Origin: Ruminococcus sp.
Lineage (GTDB): Bacteria; Bacillota; Clostridia; Oscillospirales; Ruminococcaceae
DNA length: 15,671 nucleotides
Reading direction: 5' to 3'
Assembly (NCBI GenBank): GCA_003488415.1
Contig: DNLQ01000245.1
Coordinates: 1-15,671, forward strand
Shown: piece after piece, positions 7,354 through 13,643 of the stretch
How the letters are laid out: each line of letters opens with the position of its first letter
How positions within the stretch are numbered: position 1 is the first letter of the stretch
Position numbers and translations under genes: made by a program
The notes under the pieces: generated by a model
Databases searched by the model: none
What the model saw: only the letters and a program-made list of their open reading frames with translations
What the model was told of the DNA's origin: nothing

Positions 7354-8487
7354 ATGTTTGAAAGTGAGTTTGCCAGAACAGAATATATCGCAAAAGGCAA
7401 TGCAGTCCTTCATGTATGGAAGAAAGAAGCACATTACGATGACTACAGGGAACCTGTGATCGCTTCGCTTGAAATGCTTCGCAGACATTCCGGCAGCATT
7501 TTCATTGTGGACGCCCGTAACAGTTTTGAGGATGCACCGGAAGATGCTGAATGGGTATCCCGCTTCTTTCTGCCCGAATTGAAAAAGACAGAGTGCAGAA
7601 TATGGGGATTCATCCTGCCTGATATATCAGAGATAGAAGGTGAAACAGATCTCCGTGCAGCAGAAATAGAAAAGTCTTTCACCGTGATACGAGCTGGATC
7701 TTATGAGGATATCATCAGCCAGGCACAGGAGAGCCTCTTAAAACAACACAGTCCGGCAGCGATACAGCTTCTCCCTCTGGAAGCCTCCGACCGTGAGCAA
7801 TTTATCCGTGATAATCAGGATGCCTTCAATTACGGCGCTCTTGAGGAATTCGGTCAGCGTGATGACCGCTTTGAAGAAGACGGCGAGATCATTTCATATG
7901 ATACGGTCTCCCGTGCAATAGATAACGGAACTGCATACCGCATAATGCAGGACGGCAAACCTGTCGGCGGTGTTGTCGTCCGGACGGAGTACGATCACGG
8001 CGAACTTGAATTGCTGTTCGTATCCCCTGCTGTTCACAGCAAGGGTATAGGCTATGCGGCATGGCAAAGGATAGAGGATATGCACCCGGAGGTCACAGTC
8101 TGGGAGACTGTAACTCCGTATTTTGAAAAAAGAAACATCCATTTCTATATCAACCGATGCGGTTTTCAGATCGTGGAATTCTTTAACAGCCATCACATTG
8201 ATCCGAATGACGAAGACGGTGAAATGTCTGAAATGTTCCGCTTTGAAAAAATCCTGCCTGCAACGCCCGAATCCGTGCAGGAGCAGATCAAGCGCATCAC
8301 TTACTACGAGAACATCATGGAGCAAGCCGCAGACGGCTCTCCGGAACTGCTAAGGATGCTATCCGACTATTACAGCAGTGCCGCATGGAAGCGTGACTTT
8401 GCTGCGGATGAAGCAGGATCACTCCCGACAGATCTGAAACGTGGGGTACTATCCGAGGACGGTATCTATAATCTGCTGGAAGAATGA
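7354..8487 (+). CDS. Three-domain protein: unassigned N-terminal domain, GNAT acetyltransferase, DUF4298
   Basis: This is a 377-residue soluble protein. Residues 1-125 form an alpha/beta domain (SIFIVDARNSFED at 48-60, then WVSRFFLPELKKTECR and an acidic IEGETDL) that resembles small STAS/SpoIIAA-like stand-alone proteins; that assignment is tentative. Residues about 135-285 are a GNAT N-acetyltransferase: the acetyl-CoA signature is LELLFVSPAVHSKGIGYAAW (218-237), with S/K-G-x-G at 229-233, and the last strand carries FYINRCGFQIVEFF. Residues about 310-377 match DUF4298, with ITYYENIMEQA, then YYSSAAWKRDF and the near-invariant block ending LKRGVLSEDGIYNLLEE. The substrate is unknown. ATG 7354 has GGTGAGG 10 bases upstream. 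The gene is monocistronic, divergent from the B12 operon, and ends in tandem stops TGATAA. I know of no fixed function for this domain combination. Confidence 0.85.
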   Translation: MFESEFARTEYIAKGNAVLHVWKKEAHYDDYREPVIASLEMLRRHSGSIFIVDARNSFEDAPEDAEWVSRFFLPELKKTECRIWGFILPDISEIEGETDLRAAEIEKSFTVIRAGSYEDIISQAQESLLKQHSPAAIQLLPLEASDREQFIRDNQDAFNYGALEEFGQRDDRFEEDGEIISYDTVSRAIDNGTAYRIMQDGKPVGGVVVRTEYDHGELELLFVSPAVHSKGIGYAAWQRIEDMHPEVTVWETVTPYFEKRNIHFYINRCGFQIVEFFNSHHIDPNDEDGEMSEMFRFEKILPATPESVQEQIKRITYYENIMEQAADGSPELLRMLSDYYSSAAWKRDFAADEAGSLPTDLKRGVLSEDGIYNLLEE

Positions 8488-8492
8488 TAATT

Positions 8493-8532
8493 CCCCCTCG
8501 CCCAAGGACAGATGCTGTCCGGGATGAGGGGG
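8493..8532 (+). terminator. Long hairpin after the GNAT-DUF4298 gene, probable terminator
   Basis: CCCCCTC (8493-8499) pairs with GAGGGGG (8526-8532). Inside it CCC/GGG and GGACAG (8506-8511)/CTGTCC (8515-8520) extend the stem, giving about 16 pairs with small bulges and an ATG loop. The stem begins 5 bases after the stop codon. It is followed by ATAATTCATATTATACTTT, A/T-rich but not a clean T run. Confidence 0.6.
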
Positions 8533-8552
8533 ATAATTCATATTATACTTTA

Positions 8553-8596
8553 ATAAGCATAGTCCTACTGAGTCAGCAGTTCAATACTATGCTTAT
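8553..8596. repeat. Inverted repeat (11-bp arms) between convergent genes
   Basis: ATAAGCATAGT (8553-8563) and ACTATGCTTAT (8586-8596) are perfect complements around a 22-base loop that itself contains ACTG...CAGT. Neither side has a T run. It could be a second terminator or a fold in a 3' end, but its role is unknown. Confidence 0.55.
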
Positions 8597-8604
8597 ATGT
8601 GCCA

Positions 8605-8636
8605 AAGGCTGCGCAGCTTTACAGTTACGCAGCCTT
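8605..8636 (-). terminator. Probable terminator of lgt-folD
   Basis: Read on the minus strand, AAGGCTGCG (8636-8628) pairs with CGCAGCCTT (8613-8605) around a 14-base loop and is followed by TTTGGC after the stem. It lies 33 bases beyond the folD stop. The T run is short, so efficiency is uncertain. Confidence 0.55.
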
Positions 8637-8669
8637 ATCTTCAATAGAGCGTCTGATATGCAGCAGTGT

Positions 8670-9527
8670 TTATTCCAGACCTGCCTGCTGCTTTGCAGCG
8701 GTGAGCGTGTTCTTCATAAGCATCGCTATTGTCATAGGGCCTACGCCGCCGGGAACGGGAGTTATATATCCTGCTCTCTTTTCAGCCGACTCAAAGTCCA
8801 CATCTCCGCAGAGCTTTCCGTTCTCGTCACGATCCATACCTACGTCGATTACTACAGCGCCTTCCTTTATCATATCGCCGGTGATGAACTTTGCACGTCC
8901 GATAGCGACTACCAGAATGTCTGCACTCAGGCATACTTCTTTAAGATCCTTGGTCTTTGAGTGGCATACTGTAACAGTACCGTTCTGCTGGAGAAGGAGC
9001 ATTGACATGGGCTTGCCAACAATATTGCTTCTGCCGATAACTACGCAGTGCTTTCCGGTGATGTCAACGCCTGTAGAAGCGATAAGGCGCATAACTCCGG
9101 CAGGTGTGCAGGGAAGGAATGCGTAATCACCTATCATAATGCGTCCCACGTTTACGGGGTGGAATGCGTCAACGTCCTTCTCAGGTGAGATAGCGTTGAT
9201 GACAGCCTTCTCGTCGATGTGTGCAGGGAGGGGAAGCTGTACCAAGATACCGTTTACTCTTGCGTCACGATTGAGTACATTCACCAGGTCAAGGAGCTGC
9301 TCCTGAGTAGTGTCCTCGTCCATAGCGTACTCAAATGACTGGAAGCCTACAGCCTCGCAAGCCTTCTTCTTGTTGTTTACGTATACTCTTGATGCAGGAT
9401 TGTTTCCTACGATCACAACTGCAAGTCCTACCTTGAGTCCCTTTTCGTCACGGAGCTTTGCAGTCTCCAGTGCGACCTCTTCCTTTACTGCTGCGGATAC
9501 AGCCTTTCCATCTATGATCTGTGCCAT
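8670..9527 (-). CDS. folD: Bifunctional methylenetetrahydrofolate dehydrogenase / methenyltetrahydrofolate cyclohydrolase
   Basis: The protein has 285 residues, the normal FolD length. It oxidises 5,10-methylene-THF to 5,10-methenyl-THF with NADP+ and hydrolyses the product to 10-formyl-THF, supplying one-carbon units for purines and formyl-Met-tRNA. Family blocks are SRVYVNNKKKAC, holding catalytic Tyr49 and Lys53 (YxxxK), GILVQLPLP (93-101) with Gln97, EKDVDAFHP with Asp120, the coenzyme-binding GRSNIVGKP (165-173), and ITPVPGGVGPMT (255-266). The start ATG 9527 is supported by AGGAGGT about 8 bases upstream. The gene begins 6 bases after lgt and its Shine-Dalgarno is formed by the last two Arg codons of lgt, so translation is probably coupled. 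Confidence 0.97.
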   Translation of the reverse strand: MAQIIDGKAVSAAVKEEVALETAKLRDEKGLKVGLAVVIVGNNPASRVYVNNKKKACEAVGFQSFEYAMDEDTTQEQLLDLVNVLNRDARVNGILVQLPLPAHIDEKAVINAISPEKDVDAFHPVNVGRIMIGDYAFLPCTPAGVMRLIASTGVDITGKHCVVIGRSNIVGKPMSMLLLQQNGTVTVCHSKTKDLKEVCLSADILVVAIGRAKFITGDMIKEGAVVIDVGMDRDENGKLCGDVDFESAEKRAGYITPVPGGVGPMTIAMLMKNTLTAAKQQAGLE

Positions 9528-9533
9528 ATTTAT

Positions 9534-11135
9534 TTACCTCCTGTGCTTTTTCTTCTTGCTGTGAGAATTTCCGGGATTTCCGGTGAGCTTTCCGTCAACA
9601 GCTTCTGCAATATGTTCATATTTATCATCTGCCTCGTCGGCAGTTTTCCCGACCTCTTCTGCTGTGTCCTTTACTTCTTCGGCGATGTCCTCTGCCTTTT
9701 CCTTTACAGCCTTAGCAGCGTCCTTCGCCTTATCCTCTGCATCTTCGACAACTTCCTCTGCCTTTTCCTTTACAGCCTGGGCAGCGTCCTTCACCTTATC
9801 CTCTGCGGCTTCGGCGGTTTCCTCTGCCTTTTCCTTTACAGTCCGGGCAGCGTCCTCCGCCTTATCCTCTGCGGCTTCAACGACATCCTCTGCCTTTTCT
9901 GCGAACGTCTCATCGGCATCCACTTCTTTGTATTCTGTGACATCAATGATCTCCTCAGAAGATTCTTCAAAACCACCGGCAGCTTCCTCTGCCTCCGGAG
10001 TTCCGTATTCGATGAACTCCACATCATCATCTTCCACTGCTTCTTCTGATTTTTCACTGACGTCATCGTCAACGCTCTCAGCCGGAGCAGCAAAGGTCTT
10101 CATATCCTCATCCTCATCAGGGAGTATGCCGATCTCATCATCAGTATCGTCCAGTACAGCACTGTCACTGGCAGAGATACCCACGTGCTTGCGGCGGCTC
10201 TCCTCCAGGAGAAGTCTTGCTTCTCCGGTGTTGGCATAGAGCTTGTATCTGTCGGGATCACGGCGTACACGGAAGAACATCACGATCTGGAGTATGATAG
10301 AAGTTATCACAAGTATAGCGGAAAGAGCCTGGGAGAAACGGATATTTCCAAGCATAAGGCTGTCAGTGCGGAGCCCTTCAACAAAGAAACGCTCGATGCC
10401 GTACCATGTGAGATACATCAGAAGGAGCTGACCGTCATAGCGTCTGCGCTTTGACCAGAATGCCAGTATTATGAATCCCAGCAGGCACCACAGCGACTCG
10501 TAAAGAAAACAGGGATGGACCGCATACTTCTCGGAGATCTCTATCCCCTTCTGGTACAGGTCGCCGTCCATGTAGGCTGCGCTGTTGATGATAGAGTTCT
10601 GTATACGTCCGCCTGTCATTCCCAAGATGCTGTCGGTATTTGTACCGAAAGCCTCCTGGTTTACGAAATTGCCCCAGCGTCCTACGCTCTGTCCGATAAG
10701 AAAGCCAAGTACCGAAAGGTCAAGCATCGGGAGCTTTCTCACCTTTTTGATGTGGCATATCAGCAGACCTACTGCCACAGATCCGATAAGTCCGCCGTAG
10801 ATAGCAAGACCGCCGTTCCTTGTCTTGAAAATGTCGATCAGGTTGTCCTTATAGTCATCCCATCTGAGCAGTACGTAATAGATCCTTGCACCTATGATGC
10901 CGCCTATGACGCCTCCGATGATAGCATCTACAGCTTTGTCGGAATCTAGTCCGAAGCGTTTCATACGTGGGATACAGTATATCACTGCCAGCAGCAGACC
11001 TATCACAATGATTATACCGTACCACTGAATGGTAAGTCCGCCAATGGAGAATGCTGTCGGATCGATATGAAAGTCGATACCGAGTTTAGGGAAAGATATT
11101 TCGTTTAAGTCCGTGATCCTTTCAACTTCTGTCAC
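9534..11135 (-). CDS. lgt: Prolipoprotein diacylglyceryl transferase with long acidic repeat tail
   Basis: The protein has 533 residues, whereas Lgt is normally about 260-300. Residues about 25-295 are the membrane enzyme that moves diacylglyceryl from phosphatidylglycerol to the lipobox Cys of prolipoproteins. The signature GRWGNFVNQEAFG (152-164) carries Arg153, Asn156, Asn159 and Glu161; RNGGLAIYGGLIG (106-118) and GIERFFVEGLR (246-256) also fit, and about seven membrane helices are visible. After the last helix (about 268-288) and the basic RRDPDRYK, residues 300-412 are strongly acidic and probably disordered. Residues 413-500 are four 22-residue units of the type EKAEE-AEDKAKDAAKAVK, predicted amphipathic helix resembling LEA or apolipoprotein repeats, and the protein ends in a basic KKKKHRR. 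The start is GTG 11135-11133, with GGAGGTGG 7 bases upstream and no better ATG. It heads the lgt-folD operon. The tail's function is unknown. Confidence 0.93.
   Translation of the reverse strand: MTEVERITDLNEISFPKLGIDFHIDPTAFSIGGLTIQWYGIIIVIGLLLAVIYCIPRMKRFGLDSDKAVDAIIGGVIGGIIGARIYYVLLRWDDYKDNLIDIFKTRNGGLAIYGGLIGSVAVGLLICHIKKVRKLPMLDLSVLGFLIGQSVGRWGNFVNQEAFGTNTDSILGMTGGRIQNSIINSAAYMDGDLYQKGIEISEKYAVHPCFLYESLWCLLGFIILAFWSKRRRYDGQLLLMYLTWYGIERFFVEGLRTDSLMLGNIRFSQALSAILVITSIILQIVMFFRVRRDPDRYKLYANTGEARLLLEESRRKHVGISASDSAVLDDTDDEIGILPDEDEDMKTFAAPAESVDDDVSEKSEEAVEDDDVEFIEYGTPEAEEAAGGFEESSEEIIDVTEYKEVDADETFAEKAEDVVEAAEDKAEDAARTVKEKAEETAEAAEDKVKDAAQAVKEKAEEVVEDAEDKAKDAAKAVKEKAEDIAEEVKDTAEEVGKTADEADDKYEHIAEAVDGKLTGNPGNSHSKKKKHRR
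9636..9899 (-). repeat. Four 66-bp tandem repeats inside lgt
   Basis: The 264 bp code for residues 413-500 of Lgt as four 22-residue units. The plus-strand string TCTGCCTTTTC recurs exactly every 66 bases (9691, 9757, 9823) and again in part at 9889. Three units are close at DNA level; the unit at the 3' end of the gene is more diverged. The reading frame is kept throughout. Confidence 0.9.
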
Positions 11136-11163
11136 AGCTTATCCACCTCCGTTTTTTATTGGT

Positions 11164-11203
11164 CCTTCCGTATTCAGGAAGGCTCGGACAGAGAGGTCTG
11201 TCC
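11164..11203 (-). promoter_or_regulatory. Two hairpins in the lgt-folD leader
   Basis: In the roughly 75-base leader, GGACAGA/TCTGTCC (11203-11186, 4-base loop) is followed by CCTTCC/GGAAGG (11182-11164, 7-base loop), ending about 14 bases before the Shine-Dalgarno. I see no match to a known riboswitch or T-box. They may be RNA-stabilising or regulatory. Confidence 0.45.
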
Positions 11204-11215
11204 ATGGATAAAATC

Positions 11216-11230
11216 ATTATATCACATACA
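11216..11230 (-). promoter_or_regulatory. Extended -10 promoter of lgt-folD
   Basis: TGTGATATAAT on the minus strand gives TATAAT at 11221-11216 with TG one base before it. No good -35 box lies 16-18 bases upstream; that region is T-rich instead, as is common for extended -10 promoters. Confidence 0.65.
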
Positions 11231-11298
11231 GGGAAAAAATACCATAGTATCTGAAAAAATTTGTTTTTTTATCTTAAAGGCATCCCGGAGAGTAAGCA

Positions 11299-11325
11299 GA
11301 AAGCTCCGGAGCATTTGCCCGGAGC
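11299..11325 (-). terminator. Terminator after the rubredoxin gene
   Basis: GCTCCGG (11325-11319) and CCGGAGC (11309-11303) pair around a 9-base loop and are followed by TTTCTGCTT on the minus strand. The hairpin begins 8 bases past the rubredoxin stop codon. Confidence 0.65.
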
Positions 11326-11332
11326 CGTGATT

Positions 11333-11488
11333 TCACGCTTCTGAGAAGCTGTCCTTATCTGCACCGCAGAGAGGACAGGCAAAATCGTCAGGAAGGTCTT
11401 CAAATTTAGTGCCCGGAGCTATGCCGTACTCCGGCGCACCTGCCTCCTCGTCATATTCCCATCCGCAAAGGTCACATACATATCTCAT
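11333..11488 (-). CDS. Rubredoxin
   Basis: This is a 51-residue protein, the usual rubredoxin length. MRYVCDLCGWEYD opens with Cys5 and Cys8, and DDFACPLCGADKDSF gives Cys38 and Cys41, so all four iron ligands are present in the canonical CxxCG...CPxCG arrangement, with the aromatic residues Tyr3, Trp10, Tyr12 and Phe29 expected in the core. It is a small cytosolic one-electron carrier with a single iron. In anaerobes rubredoxins commonly feed electrons to superoxide reductase, rubrerythrin or flavodiiron proteins; no such partner is in this window. The start ATG 11488 has AAGGAGGTG at ideal spacing. It lies downstream of coaBC behind a terminator hairpin, and I found no convincing promoter of its own, so it may depend on readthrough. 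Confidence 0.96.
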   Translation of the reverse strand: MRYVCDLCGWEYDEEAGAPEYGIAPGTKFEDLPDDFACPLCGADKDSFSEA

Positions 11489-11529
11489 ACTTTCACCTCC
11501 TTACAATGATATACAGAATATCCTATTGT

Positions 11530-11549
11530 AAAAACAGGATCATATCCTG
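11530..11549 (-). terminator. Terminator after coaX-coaBC
   Basis: On the minus strand CAGGAT (11549-11544), loop ATG, ATCCTG (11540-11535) is followed by five T. The stem is short but the T run is good. It lies 15 bases after the coaBC stop and upstream of rubredoxin. Confidence 0.65.
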
Positions 11550-11563
11550 ACCTTTAAGATCAG

Positions 11564-12757
11564 TTACTTCTCCAGTGCCTTCATGCGTGAGAGGATGACG
11601 TTTGCCGCATCGAATTTCGACATAAGCTCCATCTCCTCGTCACCGTCAGATGTTATCATAGTAATGATGTTTGTATCAGTACCGAAACCTGCACCGGCAG
11701 TCCGTATGGAATTGGCACATATCATATCAGCATTCTTCTTTGCCAGCTTCTTCCTGCTGTTCTCGATGATGTTATCGGTCTCCATGGAGAATCCGCATAC
11801 CACCTGTCCCGGACGCTTATGCTCACCGATATACTTCAGTATATCAGTAGTGCGCTTCAGGGCTATGGACATATCGTCATCGGACTTCTTTATCTTGCTG
11901 TCAGCCACAGTAACAGGAGTGTAGTCCGCAACTGCCGCAGCCTTTATCACCCAGTCCGCTGAATCGAGCCTATCCTTTACTGCGCAGAACATATCCTCAG
12001 CGGACTTCACCGGCACTGTGTCAACGAACATAGGCGGCTCAACGTCGGTATGTGCGGCGACTACAGTTACCTCTGCTCCACGGAGCATTGCAGCCTTTGC
12101 AATGGCAAAGCCCATTTTGCCGGAGGAGTGGTTGGTTATGAAGCGTACCGGATCAATACTCTCCCTTGTAGCTCCGGCAGTGACGAGAACACGCTTTCCC
12201 GCAAGGTCCTTTTCAAAGGCTATCTCACGGAGGATGTACTCCAGGAGCGTGTCTTCATCCGGGAGCTTTCCGTCGCCGATGTCACGGTTTGCCAGCATAC
12301 CTCTCACCGGCTCAATGATCTCATAGCCGAAGTCACGCAGCTTCCGAAGATTATCCTGTACTATGGGATTATGGAACATATTATGGTTCATGGCAGGTGC
12401 GATGATCTTTTTCGCAGTACAAGCCATAACAGTTGTGGTGAGCATATCATCAGCTATGCCGGAGGCTATCTTGCCTATGACATTTGCAGTTGCCGGAGCT
12501 ATCATCACCACATCAGCTTTTTTGGCTATGGAGACGTGCTCGACGCTGTACTCGAAGTTTCTGTCAAAGGTATCCATAAGGCACTTGTGCTGAGTGAGAG
12601 TCTCAAATGTCAGCGGATGCACGAAGTTTGCAGCATTGGCTGTCATTGCCACATGGACATCTGCTCCCAGCTTGGTGAGCATACGTGCAAGGTTCGGTAT
12701 CTTATAGGCTGCTATGGAGCTTGATACACACAGCAGCACGGTCTTTCCTGTCAGCAC
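11564..12757 (-). CDS. coaBC: Bifunctional phosphopantothenoylcysteine decarboxylase / phosphopantothenate-cysteine ligase
   Basis: The protein has 397 residues, the normal Dfp/CoaBC length. The N-terminal CoaC half (1-180) is a flavoprotein: VSSSIAAYK (11-19), catalytic His74 in SVEHVSIAKKAD, APATANVIGKIASG and PAMNHNM (121-127) with Asn124. The C-terminal CoaB half (185-397) joins Cys to 4'-phosphopantothenate using CTP: VTAGATRESIDPVRFITN, the SSGKMG loop, KAAAVADY and the SKIKK motif (287-291). The unusual point is the substrate-clamp loop. Where most CoaC proteins have ACGxxGxGRM with an essential Cys (Cys158 in E. coli), this one has ANRDIGDGKL with Asn157 (codon AAC at 12289-12287). 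The start is GTG 12757-12755, with AGGAGGT 8 bases upstream. It follows coaX by 5 bases and shares its transcript. Confidence 0.95.
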   Translation of the reverse strand: MLTGKTVLLCVSSSIAAYKIPNLARMLTKLGADVHVAMTANAANFVHPLTFETLTQHKCLMDTFDRNFEYSVEHVSIAKKADVVMIAPATANVIGKIASGIADDMLTTTVMACTAKKIIAPAMNHNMFHNPIVQDNLRKLRDFGYEIIEPVRGMLANRDIGDGKLPDEDTLLEYILREIAFEKDLAGKRVLVTAGATRESIDPVRFITNHSSGKMGFAIAKAAMLRGAEVTVVAAHTDVEPPMFVDTVPVKSAEDMFCAVKDRLDSADWVIKAAAVADYTPVTVADSKIKKSDDDMSIALKRTTDILKYIGEHKRPGQVVCGFSMETDNIIENSRKKLAKKNADMICANSIRTAGAGFGTDTNIITMITSDGDEEMELMSKFDAANVILSRMKALEK

Positions 12758-12762
12758 TGTAC

Positions 12763-13533
12763 TTACCTCCTGTTCTTGCGGTAGATGATAGTGAGTCCCT
12801 TTATGAGCAGATCCTTGTCAAGGATTATCTCCTTCCTGCACAGAGGCACAACCACCTCAGCCAGTCCGCCTGTAGCGATGACTGTACACTTCTTTCCCAG
12901 CTTCTCTTCTATACGTTCAATAATGCCGTCCAGAGCGCAGGCGTTTGAATAGAGAGCGCCGTTCTTCATGCAGTCTATGGTATTGGTACCGATGATGCTC
13001 TCAGGAAGCTCAAAGTCTATCTTCGGGAGCTGTGCAGTACGCTGGATAAGAGCGTCTGTAGCTACACGCATACCTGTCATGATAAGTCCGCCCAGATAGT
13101 TCTTATCGCTGTCAACTACGCTCACTGTGGTAGCAGTACCCATATCTATTATGATCTGCGGAACAGGATATGTGTTGATCGCTGCAACTGCATCAACAGC
13201 CTGATCGCTTCCGAGCTGGCGTGGATTGTCTATGAGGATGTTGAGTCCGGTCTTTACTCCCGGACCTGCCACCATGACCTCCACTCCTGTGAGCTTCCTG
13301 ACAGCCTCCTTGACAGTGTTGGTAACTGAGGGGACTACAGAAGACATGACAGCATCAGTGATGCAGCTCACGGAAAAGCGGTTCATCTCAAGTATATTCT
13401 TGATAAGAGAAGCGTATTCTGCTGCTGTGGCGCTGTGATTGGTGGAGATCCTTTCAAATATCTCTATCTCGTCACTGTCGTTAACACATCCGAAAACGAT
13501 GTTTGTATTTCCTATGTCTACTGCTAAAAGCAT
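12763..13533 (-). CDS. coaX: Type III pantothenate kinase
   Basis: This 256-residue cytosolic enzyme phosphorylates pantothenate, the first step of CoA synthesis; CoaX-type kinases are insensitive to CoA feedback. The ASKHA-fold phosphate loop DIGNTNIVFG is at 6-15. NPRQLGSD (103-110) holds the probable catalytic Asp110, DMGTATTVSVV (130-140) is the second phosphate motif, and GGLIMTGMRVATDAL (148-162) lies at the dimer site. The usual GxDR motif reads GSDQ here, with Gln111 in place of Arg. ATG 13533 has AGGAGGT upstream. The stop is 5 bases from the coaBC start, and the final Arg-Arg codons with the stop (AGG AGG TAA) supply the coaBC Shine-Dalgarno. With CoaBC, the operon covers the steps from pantothenate to 4'-phosphopantetheine. 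Confidence 0.96.
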   Translation of the reverse strand: MLLAVDIGNTNIVFGCVNDSDEIEIFERISTNHSATAAEYASLIKNILEMNRFSVSCITDAVMSSVVPSVTNTVKEAVRKLTGVEVMVAGPGVKTGLNILIDNPRQLGSDQAVDAVAAINTYPVPQIIIDMGTATTVSVVDSDKNYLGGLIMTGMRVATDALIQRTAQLPKIDFELPESIIGTNTIDCMKNGALYSNACALDGIIERIEEKLGKKCTVIATGGLAEVVVPLCRKEIILDKDLLIKGLTIIYRKNRR

Positions 13534-13556
13534 TGTTATATACCTCCTGTGGCTTT

Positions 13557-13637
13557 GTCCCTGTGTAGGGGACGTATTATCAACGGCAGCGTGAAGTCAC
13601 GGTATCCAATAACACCGCAGACATCCGCTGCGTTATT
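13557..13637 (-). other. Two hairpins between the diguanylate cyclase gene and coaX
   Basis: AATAAC-GCAG / CTGC-GGT-GTTATT (13637-13608) begins 6 bases past the upstream stop. GTCCC/GGGAC (13573-13557) lies just before the coaX Shine-Dalgarno. Neither has a T run, and I see no convincing promoter between them, so coaX may be cotranscribed with the upstream gene. GATAAT at about 13583-13578 is a possible weak -10 without a -35. Confidence 0.4.
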
Positions 13638-13643
13638 TCCTCT

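Noticed and set aside
8484..8960. 158-residue plus-strand open frame starting inside the GNAT gene's stop region
   Set aside because: It runs through three hairpins and antisense to folD, and no family resemblance is seen.
9636..9899. Possible CRISPR array because of regular spacing
   Set aside because: The 66-bp units are contiguous coding repeats with no separate spacers and translate to a regular 22-residue helix repeat.
9583..10239. 218-residue Ser-rich open frame on the plus strand
   Set aside because: It is the antisense shadow of the acidic, repeat-rich Lgt tail; it has no ribosome site, and its Ser/Ala composition mirrors the Glu/Ala codons of the other strand.
11489..11529. Promoter for rubredoxin (TTTACA followed by TATATC)
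   Set aside because: The spacing between the two boxes is only about 13 bases, too short for a housekeeping promoter.
12050..12724. 224-residue open frame on the plus strand
   Set aside because: It is the shadow of coaBC, whose motifs and ribosome site are unambiguous on the minus strand.
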